This document shows positions 43,263-51,387 of a DNA stretch of 64,000 nucleotides, piece by piece. The stretch is from Candidatus Pelagibacter sp. (GTDB lineage: Bacteria; Pseudomonadota; Alphaproteobacteria; Pelagibacterales; Pelagibacteraceae). The notes beneath the pieces are model-generated. The model saw only the letters and a program-made list of their open reading frames with translations, was not told the DNA's origin and did no database searches. The position numbers and the translations under genes are program-made. The stretch covers positions 1-64,000 of the forward strand of contig JAOOBT010000002.1 of NCBI GenBank assembly GCA_028404615.1, read 5' to 3'. Each line of letters starts with the position of its first letter. The first letter of the stretch is position 1.

Positions 43263-44744
43263 ATGAAGCTTTTTATTATTTTAGGAAATCAATTATTTAA
43301 CCCAAAATATCTATCTGATTATAAAGACCACATTTTTTTTATGGCAGAGGACTATGGTTTATGTACTTTTGAAAAACATCATAAATTAAAAATTCTTCTT
43401 TTTTTGTCCTCAATGAGATCTTTCAAAGGTGAACTAAAATCAAAAAATTTTAATGTAATTTATAAAGATGTAAATAAAGATTTTAAATTATCCTACGAAA
43501 AAAAATTAGAAAAGACTATTAAAGAAAAAAAGATAAGAGAAATTACCTTTTTTGAAATTGAGGATAAATTTTTTGAAAAAAGAATACTGAATTTAGGAAA
43601 AAAAAATTCACTTAAGATAAACCAAGTTAGATCTCCAATGTTTTTAATGGAGAGACAGGAGTTTAAAGATTACCTTTCTAAAAATAAACGGCCTTTCATG
43701 GCAAATTTTTATAAAATTGTAAGAACAAAAATGAATTTATTGATGAATAAGAATGGAACTCCAAAAGGGAATAAATGGAGTTTCGATGAAGAAAATAGAA
43801 AAAAACTTCCTAATACTATTAAAGTTCCTGCAATTTCTAAAGTAAAAGAGACAAAGGAAACTATTGCTCTAAAAAAATTTATAAATTTCAATTTTAAAGA
43901 CCATCCAGGGAATACTGATAAATTTTGGTTTCCAACAACACGAAAAGACGCAAATAAATGGCTTGATGAGTTTTTGAAAGAGAGAATAAAGCTTTTTGGG
44001 GATTATGAGGATGCAGTAACAGGTAAATCGAATACTGTTTTTCATAGCGCGCTAAGTCCACTTATAAACTTAGGTTTAATAGCCCCAGAAGAGATAATAG
44101 AGAAGTTAAGAAAGATTGAAAATAAAGTGCCTATGAACTCCTTAGAAGGTTATATCAGACAGATTATAGGTTGGAGAGAATTTATGAGAGGAATTTACCA
44201 AAACTATGATCAACGATTAGATAACACTAATTTTTTTAATCATAAAAGAAAAATGAAAAAATCTTGGTATGACGGAAATACTGGTTTAGATCCTTTAGAC
44301 CATGCAATCAATAATGCTAAAAACTACGGCTGGTCACATCATATTGAAAGGCTAATGATATTGGCAAACATAATGAATCTTTGTGAGATAAATCCTAAAC
44401 AAGTTTACAAATGGTTTATGGAAATGTTCGTAGATTCATCTGACTGGGTAATGGCGCCAAATGTTTATGGAATGGGATTATTTAGTGACGGCGGAATATT
44501 TGCAACTAAACCTTATATTTGTGGATCTAGTTATTTTCTTAAAATGATGCATTTTAAAAAAGGTCCTTGGTGTGATGTGATGGACGGATTATATTGGAAA
44601 TTTATAGATAGACATAAGAAATTCTTTTTAAAAAATCCGCGTCTTGCAATGATGGTTAGAGTCTCTGAAAAAATGAATAAAGAGAGAAAAACAAGAATTT
44701 TCAAAGCCGCAAATAATTTTATTAAAGAAAATACAAATGGTTAA
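43263..44744 (+). CDS. Cryptochrome/photolyase of the prokaryotic (6-4) class
   Basis: A 493-residue flavoprotein of the deoxyribodipyrimidine photolyase-related family (FeS-BCP/CryPro/PhrB class). FAD-domain blocks are MNSLEGYIRQIIGWREFMRGIY, YGWSHHIERLMILANIMNL, MEMFVDSSDWVMAPNVYGMG and KPYICGSSYFLKM...DGLYWKF. The N-terminal alpha/beta antenna domain starts MKLFIILGNQLF. Only four cysteines occur (34, 374, 420, 437), and by eye three of the four usual 4Fe-4S ligand positions are missing. Probably repairs UV (6-4) lesions or senses blue light. The next gene overlaps by 8 bases. Confidence 0.88.
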   Translation: MKLFIILGNQLFNPKYLSDYKDHIFFMAEDYGLCTFEKHHKLKILLFLSSMRSFKGELKSKNFNVIYKDVNKDFKLSYEKKLEKTIKEKKIREITFFEIEDKFFEKRILNLGKKNSLKINQVRSPMFLMERQEFKDYLSKNKRPFMANFYKIVRTKMNLLMNKNGTPKGNKWSFDEENRKKLPNTIKVPAISKVKETKETIALKKFINFNFKDHPGNTDKFWFPTTRKDANKWLDEFLKERIKLFGDYEDAVTGKSNTVFHSALSPLINLGLIAPEEIIEKLRKIENKVPMNSLEGYIRQIIGWREFMRGIYQNYDQRLDNTNFFNHKRKMKKSWYDGNTGLDPLDHAINNAKNYGWSHHIERLMILANIMNLCEINPKQVYKWFMEMFVDSSDWVMAPNVYGMGLFSDGGIFATKPYICGSSYFLKMMHFKKGPWCDVMDGLYWKFIDRHKKFFLKNPRLAMMVRVSEKMNKERKTRIFKAANNFIKENTNG

Positions 44745-45096
44745 AGTTTTTTTTAACAATTCATGTAATATTTGTAGAGCTGAAATTAATCATTACAAAA
44801 AACATAGTGATAACAGTGTAGAATGGATAGATGTAACTAATAATGAAGAAGCTCAGAGAGTTACCTCAAAATCATATAAAGAACTTTTAAGAAGAATGCA
44901 TGTTATACAAAACGGTAAAGTAGTTGATGGAGCAGAGTCTTTTTTAATAATTTGGAAAAATGTTCCTAAATATAATTTTTTATATAAAATATTTAAGATT
45001 AAGCCTCTATTTTTCATATTAAATATTTTCTATGAGATTGCAGCTTATTTTCTATTTATAAAAAATAAACATCTGCTTAATGATGAAAAAAACTAA
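44737..45096 (+). CDS. DUF393 (DCC-family) thiol-disulfide oxidoreductase-like
   Basis: A 119-residue protein starting VKVFFNNSCNICRAEINHYKK, with the thioredoxin-like Cys-x2-Cys at residues 10-13, and containing the RMHVIQNGKVVDGAESFLIIW block typical of DUF393. It ends with two hydrophobic segments. Overlaps the photolyase by 8 bases (ATGGTTAA) and DUF2256 by 17. The trio photolyase-DUF393-DUF2256 recurs in marine proteobacteria. Confidence 0.9.
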   Translation: MVKVFFNNSCNICRAEINHYKKHSDNSVEWIDVTNNEEAQRVTSKSYKELLRRMHVIQNGKVVDGAESFLIIWKNVPKYNFLYKIFKIKPLFFILNIFYEIAAYFLFIKNKHLLNDEKN

Positions 45097-45208
45097 TTTA
45101 CCTAAAAAAACTTGCCCAGTTTGTAATAAACCATTTGCATGGAGAAAAAAATGGAGACTAAATTGGGATAGAGTAAAATATTGTTCGAAAAAATGTTCTT
45201 CAAAATAG
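45080..45208 (+). CDS. DUF2256 zinc-ribbon-like protein
   Basis: A 42-residue protein below normal length cut-offs: LPKKTCPVCNKPFAWRKKW followed by VKYCSKKCS. Two Cys-x2/3-Cys pairs form a treble-clef or ribbon zinc site, and the pattern is that of DUF2256, a regular neighbour of cryptochrome/photolyase genes. It starts inside the DUF393 end and stops 2 bases before the convergent photolyase gene. Confidence 0.9.
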   Translation: MMKKTNLPKKTCPVCNKPFAWRKKWRLNWDRVKYCSKKCSSK

Positions 45209-45209
45209 A

Positions 45210-46346
45210 TTATTGCAATTTAAAACTTGTCAAAATTTTAGGAATGTTATTTTTAAAATTAAAAAATCCTTTATTTGAAAATTGCCAAGAAAATTTATCT
45301 TCCTCACTCAAAACAAAGTTTAATTTTAAATTTCGCTTTTTTCGAATAGTATTTAAAAAAGAAAAATTTTCTCCTATACATGGGTGAACTACATCAAAAG
45401 AGTTAATTTCAGTTGCAAGAGTTTGAAATTTTACCTCATCTATGATTTGTAATTTTTCAAATCTTTTTTTTTGATCATTAATTATTTCTGTCTTATAGTC
45501 CAGGACCTTTTGTTCAAGCTTTAGCTTTCGAGTATCATTACTTAGTAAAACTAAGTAAATATTTTTATATTTTTTTGTATCTTTATTTTCTAAATTCAAT
45601 TCGTTCTCGAAAACTAATAAATTTTCATTTGAATTATCTTCTGTGATAAAATCAAGTGGGTTTAATTTATATTCTCTTTTATCTGTTACAGGCAAAGCGT
45701 TCTCATTTAATTTAACGTTCGTATATTTATTATTAGTAAACTTGCTTATGTTCCATGATTGAGCAACGTAGTGCTTTCCTTTAGTTTGAAGTCCAGCTAC
45801 CCATCTCCAACTCAATGTGTTAGAAGCAGCATCACCATCAAATAAATATTTCATAAAAAACTCCGCACCTTTTTGCCAAGGTAAATTTAAAGTAAATATC
45901 CAAATGCTAGCAAACCACATTCTTGTATGATTATGTAAATAATTATTTTCTTTAAGCTCTTTTACCCAATCATTAAAACATTCAATTTGAGTTTCGCCAT
46001 TGATTGCTTTTTTATAATTGTCATCTTCCTTAAATCCTTTTAAATCTTCTATAAAGTCAGTCCAAACTTGTGGTCTAAGTTCTAACCAACCTTTCCAATA
46101 AACTCTCCAAAATATTTCTTGAATGTATTTTTCAACTTTTTGATAAGGGAACTTTGATAAAACAGTTTTAGCAACTTCATATTCAGTAATTAATCTGTGG
46201 GAGATGTAAGGTGATAAGCAAGATACATTTGATTTGTCTGTTGGCCCTAAATCAAAATTTCTTTTGAAACTATAACTTGCTAAATCACTATTTATAAAAG
46301 CATCGAGCTGTTTTAAAGCTCCTTTTCTTGAGATTTCGAATTTCAT
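45210..46346 (-). CDS. Photolyase/cryptochrome-type FAD domain with rearranged architecture
   Basis: A 378-residue protein that begins almost directly with the photolyase FAD domain: LSPYISHRLITEYEV, EIFWRVYWKGWLELRPQVW, NNYLHNHTRMWFASIWIFTLNLPWQKGAEFFMKYLFDGDAASNTLSWRWVAGLQTKGKHYVAQSWNISKFT (to about residue 220). The normal N-terminal antenna domain is missing. Instead, residues about 260-378 form an alpha/beta segment (IYLVLLSNDTRK through KGFFNFKNNIPKIL) whose end resembles the end of an antenna domain. Repair or signalling role unknown. Confidence 0.8.
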   Translation of the reverse strand: MKFEISRKGALKQLDAFINSDLASYSFKRNFDLGPTDKSNVSCLSPYISHRLITEYEVAKTVLSKFPYQKVEKYIQEIFWRVYWKGWLELRPQVWTDFIEDLKGFKEDDNYKKAINGETQIECFNDWVKELKENNYLHNHTRMWFASIWIFTLNLPWQKGAEFFMKYLFDGDAASNTLSWRWVAGLQTKGKHYVAQSWNISKFTNNKYTNVKLNENALPVTDKREYKLNPLDFITEDNSNENLLVFENELNLENKDTKKYKNIYLVLLSNDTRKLKLEQKVLDYKTEIINDQKKRFEKLQIIDEVKFQTLATEINSFDVVHPCIGENFSFLNTIRKKRNLKLNFVLSEEDKFSWQFSNKGFFNFKNNIPKILTSFKLQ

Positions 46347-46546
46347 TAATCCTCGTCATCCCTCCAACCATCAATGAAAAGTTTCCAACAAGCAAACGAA
46401 ACACAGATTATTCCAACACAAAAACCTAAAAGAACTCCATTGTGTTTTCCTAAATAAATTGTTCCATAGTGAGTGCTAAGAATAGGAGGCAAAACTAGTA
46501 TTGCACCTATAATAAAATATCTAACTGCGAATGGAGGTTTTTTCAA
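46346..46546 (-). CDS. Small two-helix membrane protein, TTG start
   Basis: A 66-residue protein with two membrane helices (about 9-24 and 38-57) and a C-terminal WRDDED. The only in-frame start is TTG, overlapping the previous stop as TTGA. It ends exactly where the photolyase-type gene begins, so coupling supports it. Family not recognised. Confidence 0.6.
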   Translation of the reverse strand: MKKPPFAVRYFIIGAILVLPPILSTHYGTIYLGKHNGVLLGFCVGIICVSFACWKLFIDGWRDDED

Positions 46547-46998
46547 ATGGAATTACCTTGATCTGTTGGCATTGAGACTCCAGACGTAAACCAACAATTT
46601 TTACAGTTTTCGTCGTTACCTCTTTCAACATGCCATAAATAATAGAATTGTTTTTTTTCTTCACTCAAAACTTTGACGCCGTAAACAAATTTATTATTAG
46701 TATTCATAATTAAATCTATTTTATGTGAAAAATGATTTAAAAGAATTCGATAATGCACATCGTAAAGCATTATTCTAAAACGAGCGTATGGTCCTGTCAT
46801 CTTTTTGTTGTCCGGATGAGCAAACAGCCATGTTTGTTTTATACCTGCATCATTGTCATCGTTATTTTTAAGAGCTTCTAACTGAATTTTAATTACATCA
46901 TAAGCAGATAGATTCTCTGCAGGTTTAATCATCTCAGCTTTTGCCGAGCTCAAAAAACCAACAAAAAAAATTGCTACAAGTAATTTTTTCAATTCCAT
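46543..46998 (-). CDS. Exported DUF4864 protein
   Basis: A 151-residue protein with a signal peptide (cleavage near AKA, residue 21) and the DUF4864 pattern: SAYDVIKIQLEALKNNDDNDAGIKQTWLFAHPDNKKMTGPYARFRIML and a C-terminal YLWHVERG. A late Cys-x2-Cys (CKNCW) is present. Function unknown. Members recur near light-stress genes. Overlaps msrA upstream by 10 bases. Confidence 0.85.
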   Translation of the reverse strand: MELKKLLVAIFFVGFLSSAKAEMIKPAENLSAYDVIKIQLEALKNNDDNDAGIKQTWLFAHPDNKKMTGPYARFRIMLYDVHYRILLNHFSHKIDLIMNTNNKFVYGVKVLSEEKKQFYYLWHVERGNDENCKNCWFTSGVSMPTDQGNSI

Positions 46999-47558
46999 AT
47001 TTTTTTCAAGGTCTCTTCTCTTTTACATCCCTTTTTATACATAAGATATCTAATAAAGTTTTTTTCGTAATAATCTTGGTGATAATCTTCAGCAGGATAA
47101 AATTTCTCAAATTTCCAAACTAAAGTTACTATCTTATTATTAAATATTTTTTCTAATTTTTTGAATGATTTTTCTATAAATTCTTTTTCTGGTTGTGTTT
47201 GAAAAAAAATTACAGATCTGTAACTTTTTCCTTTATCACAAAATTGCCCTGCAGAATCAAAAGGATCAATATTTTTCCAATAAATATCTAAAAGTTTTTC
47301 ATAACTAACGATTTTCGGATTATAAACAACTTCAATAGCCTCTACATGACCAGTGTCCTTGTAAATAACATCTTGATAAGTTGGATTTTTTAAATGCCCT
47401 CCTGAGTATCCTGAAACAGTTGAAATCACCCCTTCTACTTGATCAAATGACTCTTCCATGCACCAAAAACAACCCCCGGCAAAATAAGCTTTTTTATTTT
47501 CACCCGCATTTAAATTACTTTGAATTAAAAATACAATTATTATTAAAACTTTTTTCAT
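46989..47558 (-). CDS. msrA: Peptide methionine-S-sulfoxide reductase, exported
   Basis: A 189-residue MsrA with an N-terminal signal peptide (MKKVLIIIVFLIQSNLNA), so it works in the periplasm. The catalytic motif GGCFWCMEESFDQVEG follows, then VSGYSGGHLKNPTYQDV, YKDTGHVEAIEVVYNP and AEDYHQDYYEKN. It repairs oxidised methionine in envelope proteins. It heads a minus-strand run into DUF4864 and the photolyase-type gene, all pointing to oxidative and light stress. Confidence 0.95.
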   Translation of the reverse strand: MKKVLIIIVFLIQSNLNAGENKKAYFAGGCFWCMEESFDQVEGVISTVSGYSGGHLKNPTYQDVIYKDTGHVEAIEVVYNPKIVSYEKLLDIYWKNIDPFDSAGQFCDKGKSYRSVIFFQTQPEKEFIEKSFKKLEKIFNNKIVTLVWKFEKFYPAEDYHQDYYEKNFIRYLMYKKGCKREETLKKIWN

Positions 47559-47581
47559 TAAAATATGATATCTTAAACCTC

Positions 47582-47746
47582 ATGAAAAACGATGATCATT
47601 TTGTCATAGATGCAGAAAATGAAACTGTAGATAATATTTGTGAAGAATGTAGAAAAGAAGATAAAAGCGTTAAACAAAACTTAATAATGTATAGCTATAA
47701 AATTTGTAACGGTTGTAATTTAGCCAAAAAAATTTTTCCTCTTTAA
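47582..47746 (+). CDS. Small double Cys-x2-Cys protein
   Basis: A 54-residue acidic protein with two knuckles, CEEC (residues 20-23) and CNGC (about 42-45), spaced 18 residues apart: a likely zinc ribbon. The frame is open further upstream, but that part is antisense to msrA, so I start at ATG 47582, between divergent msrA and itself. It ends inside the 3' end of the Yip1 gene by four bases. Family not recognised. Confidence 0.6.
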   Translation: MKNDDHFVIDAENETVDNICEECRKEDKSVKQNLIMYSYKICNGCNLAKKIFPL

Positions 47747-48264
47747 ATCCCTTTAAATAAAACTAGCACTAACAATAAGAAAAAGGCTTGGAATAGCCAA
47801 GAAACTACAACGACCCCAAAGGCTTTCCATAGACTATCATAATCTAGAGCTGCTTTAACAGCGACTACCATACAAGCAAGCATCCAAAAAGCAGAACCAA
47901 TAAATGTAACTGTCATTAACTCTGGGGTTATTCCAAAAACTCTTATTAATCCAGGGGCACTTGAAAAACCAATAGTTCTTAAAAGTTCTCCATGACTACT
48001 TTTTGTTTTAGTACCGCCAAAAAGTTTTACTCCTACAAAGTAAATTACGTATGCCCAAACATACCAACTTAGTAATGAAAGAGCTGGAGCTATCAGAAAA
48101 TTGGATACACCTAAATGAATAGAACCAACCCCTGCAGCTAAACTTGATAAAACTACCACAGCACCAGCTTGAAAAGTTGCTTTTTTATCTTTTTCAACTT
48201 CCTCAAACAATTCAATATCAATTTTAATTGCCCTAAAAACTCTATTTAAAAAAATTTTTATCAT
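47743..48264 (-). CDS. YIP1-family membrane protein
   Basis: A 173-residue protein with a short cytoplasmic N-terminus (FNRVFRAIKIDIELFEEVEKDKKAT), then five membrane helices with the Yip1-domain block SWYVWAYVIYFVGVKLFGG and HGELLRTIGFSSAPGLI. Bacterial Yip1 proteins have no firm function. It starts two bases after the phosphatase stop. Confidence 0.85.
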   Translation of the reverse strand: MIKIFLNRVFRAIKIDIELFEEVEKDKKATFQAGAVVVLSSLAAGVGSIHLGVSNFLIAPALSLLSWYVWAYVIYFVGVKLFGGTKTKSSHGELLRTIGFSSAPGLIRVFGITPELMTVTFIGSAFWMLACMVVAVKAALDYDSLWKAFGVVVVSWLFQAFFLLLVLVLFKGI

Positions 48265-48265
48265 T

Positions 48266-49060
48266 CTACTTTCTGGTAAATGGTTTTAATAAATTTAAAA
48301 TCTTATTATGCAAAATTTTATTGGATGTTGCTAGAATATTACCACCTTTTTCTGCTGGTTCATTCTTCCAATTTGTAACTATTGCCCCAGAGTTTTTTAT
48401 TATTGGGATTAAAGGAAGTATATCATAGGGTTTTAAGTTTGCTTCGATTACAGCGTCAACTTTCCCCTCAGCTAATAAACAATAATTCAACGCATCAAAC
48501 CCAGCTAATCTAAAAGACCAACCAAATTTTTTAATCACTTTGCGTTGTTTTTCATAGCTTAAAGTTCCATGAAAATTTCCAATTATCTTAATTGTTTTTA
48601 AATTATTATTATTGGATGATTTTAAAATAAATTTTTTTTTATTTTTATAGCAATAAGATTTTTTTTTATCATTAATATAATATTTATCTAGCTCTGGAAA
48701 ATTAGCTAGGCCTATCAAAGATTTTTCTTCAAATGATAAGCTTATTAAATTCGACCATGTAGGAGCTCCAATAACGAAAGCTCTTGTGCCATCTATTGGA
48801 TCTATAGACCATTTATAATCATTTAATAAAAATTTGTCTTCAAACTCCTCTCCGATAATAGAGTCTTTTGGAAACTTTTTATTAATTAGCGATCGAATAT
48901 ATTTTTCAAATGCCCTATCAAAATTAGTTACTGGATCAAAATTTTTTTTTGACTTTGATTTATTGCTTACTACTAAGCCAGATTTAGATTTTATTTTATA
49001 AAATGAGTTCAACTTAGTTGGTAAATTTTTAAGAAAGTTGAATGGTTTGTTATAATCCAT
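48266..49060 (-). CDS. Inositol-monophosphatase-family phosphatase, likely HisN-type
   Basis: A 264-residue enzyme with metal-site motifs IGEEFE, WSIDPIDGTRAFVIG and SFRLAGFDALNYCLLAEGKVDAVIEANLKPYDILPL. The GTRAFV form and overall layout match histidinol-phosphate phosphatase (HisN) of actinobacteria and alphaproteobacteria, better than CysQ (also in the window at 29459). The ATG at 49060 gives a normal N-terminus. The longer frame to 49147 adds a hydrophobic stretch unlike the family. Substrate uncertain. Confidence 0.82.
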   Translation of the reverse strand: MDYNKPFNFLKNLPTKLNSFYKIKSKSGLVVSNKSKSKKNFDPVTNFDRAFEKYIRSLINKKFPKDSIIGEEFEDKFLLNDYKWSIDPIDGTRAFVIGAPTWSNLISLSFEEKSLIGLANFPELDKYYINDKKKSYCYKNKKKFILKSSNNNNLKTIKIIGNFHGTLSYEKQRKVIKKFGWSFRLAGFDALNYCLLAEGKVDAVIEANLKPYDILPLIPIIKNSGAIVTNWKNEPAEKGGNILATSNKILHNKILNLLKPFTRK

Positions 49061-49095
49061 TATGTGTATATAGCTTAATTTAAAAAAAAATATAT

Positions 49096-49566
49096 ATGAA
49101 AATATCAAAAAAATTTGAACCTTTACTTGCAGGACTATTTGGTTCAATAATTATTGGAATTCTCTCTTTCCTTAGCTTTGAAACATCCACAGGTTTTTGG
49201 TTAATGTTTTCTTTTGGATCATCTACTTTAATTGTATTGGTATTTCATGAAAGTGAATTTGCCCAACCTGCAAATGTTTTTTTTGGTCACTTATTAGCAA
49301 TCATAATAGGAATACTTTTTAATGAATTTTTAGGGATGTCTTACCTAACACTTGGATTATCTGTAGGAACTACGGTAACATTAATGATGTATTTTAAAAT
49401 TATACACCCACCTGCAGCCGCAAACCCATTAATAGCATTATTCGCTGACGTATCGTTAGGTTATATTGTTTTTCCTGTAATAGTTGGTTCAATAGTCATT
49501 ATTGTTTTATCTATAATAATTAATCGGTACCTCCTAAAAAGAAATTACCCAGTTAGATGGTTTTAG
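49096..49566 (+). CDS. HPP-family membrane protein
   Basis: A 156-residue protein with five membrane helices and the name-giving motif KIIHPPAAANPLIALF at about residues 112-127. Early GLFGSIIIGILSFLSFET and LMFSFGSSTLIVLVFHESEFAQPANVFFGHL are typical. Plant and cyanobacterial HPP proteins move nitrite. In bacteria the role is open. Four bases overlap the convergent TspO gene. Confidence 0.88.
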   Translation: MKISKKFEPLLAGLFGSIIIGILSFLSFETSTGFWLMFSFGSSTLIVLVFHESEFAQPANVFFGHLLAIIIGILFNEFLGMSYLTLGLSVGTTVTLMMYFKIIHPPAAANPLIALFADVSLGYIVFPVIVGSIVIIVLSIIINRYLLKRNYPVRWF

Positions 49567-50024
49567 TTTAATAGAAAAATTGAGCTATTTAGAATTAATG
49601 CATAGCTTGACCAAGCTAAATAAGGGATCATTAAATAAAAACTTATTTTATCCAGAGGAAAATACTCTTTCATTAAAATTATAATAAATATTAATATAAT
49701 TACTAAATTTACTAGAGCTATACCAATTAAGTGAAAACCAAAAAATACTACGCTCCATGTACTATTAAAAAATAAATGAATAAAGTAAATTTTTAATAAT
49801 TTCGTTTCAAAAGATTTTATCCAAACTTTCCAGATTGCAAATGACATTAAAAAATATAATGTTGACCATACAGGAGCAAAAACCCAGCTTGGAGGATTAA
49901 AATTCGGTAAAATAATTTGTGAGTACCAGGGTTCTTTAAAAGTTGTTGTCGCATAGCTGCCGATCGTCGGTGCAATAAAGGTTATTAATAGTATAATTAT
50001 TAAAGATAAGTATTTATTTTTCAC
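49563..50024 (-). CDS. tspO: TspO/MBR-family protein
   Basis: A 153-residue five-helix protein with conserved TspO residues: WYSQIILPNFNPPSWVFAPVWSTLYFLMSFAIWKVW and FNSTWSVVFFGFH. TspO binds porphyrins and is tied to light and oxygen responses in Rhodobacter. The start codon is GTG at 50024. Its place among photolyase, SOD and msrA genes suits a photosensitiser-handling role. Confidence 0.92.
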   Translation of the reverse strand: MKNKYLSLIIILLITFIAPTIGSYATTTFKEPWYSQIILPNFNPPSWVFAPVWSTLYFLMSFAIWKVWIKSFETKLLKIYFIHLFFNSTWSVVFFGFHLIGIALVNLVIILIFIIILMKEYFPLDKISFYLMIPYLAWSSYALILNSSIFLLN

Positions 50025-50048
50025 AACTTTATAAGATATAACTAATTA

Positions 50049-50801
50049 ATGTCTGAAAATCATAAAAAAATTTGGATCACTGGAGGAAGTAGTGGAATTG
50101 GCAAGGCGGTTGCAGAAAAATTTGCAAAAGAAGGTTGGAAAGTTGCAGTTTCAGCTAGAAGAAAAGAATTGTTGGATGAGTTAGCCAAAAATGAAAATAT
50201 TTCCTCTTTTCCTTTAGACGTTACTGATAGATCTCAAATAAATAATACGTTTAAAAAAATTTTAAATGAACTCGGCGAATTGGACATATGTTTGTTTTCA
50301 AGCGGAACATACGAGCCCAAAGACGAGCAAAATATAGATCCAGATAAAATAAAAAATGTAATTAATGTTAATTTTTTAGGGGTTATTGATTGTGTAAAAG
50401 TTGTTGAGGATTATTTTAAAAATAAGAAATCTGGACATATTTCGATAGTTTCCTCAATTGCAGGTTACAGAGGTTTGCCAAATTCTAGTGGTTATGGTCC
50501 CTCAAAAGCTGCTCTAACTAATTTTAGTGAAAGTATTTACTTTGATTTTAAAAAGTTTGGAGTTAGGGTCTCAGTTGTATCACCAGGGTTCATTAAAACT
50601 CCTTTGACCGATAAAAATGAGTTTCCTATGCCATTTTTAAAAACTCCTGAATACGCTGCAGATAAAATTTATAATGGCTTGGTAAAAGGAAATGCTTTTG
50701 AAATTCATTTCCCAAAAGGATTAACTTTAACTTTAAAATTTTTAAGAATTTTGCCTTATAAAATCTATTTATTTTTAGTAGATAAACTTGTCAAACGATA
50801 A
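50049..50801 (+). CDS. Short-chain dehydrogenase/reductase
   Basis: A 250-residue SDR with ITGGSSGIGKAVA, FSSGTYEPKD, catalytic Ser in ISIVSSIAGYRG and Tyr-x3-Lys as YGPSKAAL. The C-terminal part (SPGFIKTPLTDKNEFPMPFLKTPEYAADKI) resembles the SDR found with FAD-oxidoreductase/DUF1365/Cfa genes in ChrR-type singlet-oxygen operons. Here it converges on sod, one base apart. Confidence 0.9.
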   Translation: MSENHKKIWITGGSSGIGKAVAEKFAKEGWKVAVSARRKELLDELAKNENISSFPLDVTDRSQINNTFKKILNELGELDICLFSSGTYEPKDEQNIDPDKIKNVINVNFLGVIDCVKVVEDYFKNKKSGHISIVSSIAGYRGLPNSSGYGPSKAALTNFSESIYFDFKKFGVRVSVVSPGFIKTPLTDKNEFPMPFLKTPEYAADKIYNGLVKGNAFEIHFPKGLTLTLKFLRILPYKIYLFLVDKLVKR

Positions 50802-51386
50802 TTAAAGAAGAGAGTCAACGTATTCCCAATTAATAAGTTTATCAAAAAAATTTTCTAAGTAAGCTGGTCTTTTATTTCTGTAATCTAAATAATAAGAGTG
50901 CTCCCAAACATCACATCCTAATATTGGTTTCATATTATGAATTATTGGGTTTTCAGCATTTGGTGATTTAGTTACTACAAGCTTATCTTCTTTTAAAGAT
51001 AACCAACACCATCCAGATCCAAACTGAGTAACTCCAGCATTGATAAATTCCTCCCTAAATTTTTCAAAACCTCCAAAATCTTTTTTAATCTTATTTTCAA
51101 GTTTGGATGGAACATTTCCTCCGCCATTAGGTTTCATGCACTTCCAAAAAAGATTGTGATTCCAATGTTGGCTAGCATTGTTGAAAATTCCTACTTTTTT
51201 TTCGTTTGATGATTTTTTAATTATATCTTCCAAAGACAATTTTTCATATTCAGAGCCTTTTATAAAGTTATTTAGATTTGTAATATATGTTTGATGATGT
51301 TTGCCATGATGCAAATCCAAAGTTTGTTCTGACATTATTGGAGAAAGAGCTGAATTATTGTAATCTAGTTTTGGGAGCTCAAACAT
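50802..51386 (-). CDS. sodB: Iron/manganese superoxide dismutase
   Basis: A 194-residue SOD. Metal ligands are His in HHGKHHQTYI, His in NASQHWNHNLFW, and Asp and His in DVWEHSYYLDYRNKRPAYLENF. The fold blocks FGSGWCWLSLKEDKL are intact. Iron versus manganese preference is not decided by what I can see. It starts one base after the DUF3833 stop, placing superoxide removal in the same transcript as the membrane-lipid genes. Confidence 0.94.
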   Translation of the reverse strand: MFELPKLDYNNSALSPIMSEQTLDLHHGKHHQTYITNLNNFIKGSEYEKLSLEDIIKKSSNEKKVGIFNNASQHWNHNLFWKCMKPNGGGNVPSKLENKIKKDFGGFEKFREEFINAGVTQFGSGWCWLSLKEDKLVVTKSPNAENPIIHNMKPILGCDVWEHSYYLDYRNKRPAYLENFFDKLINWEYVDSLL

Positions 51387-51387
51387 A

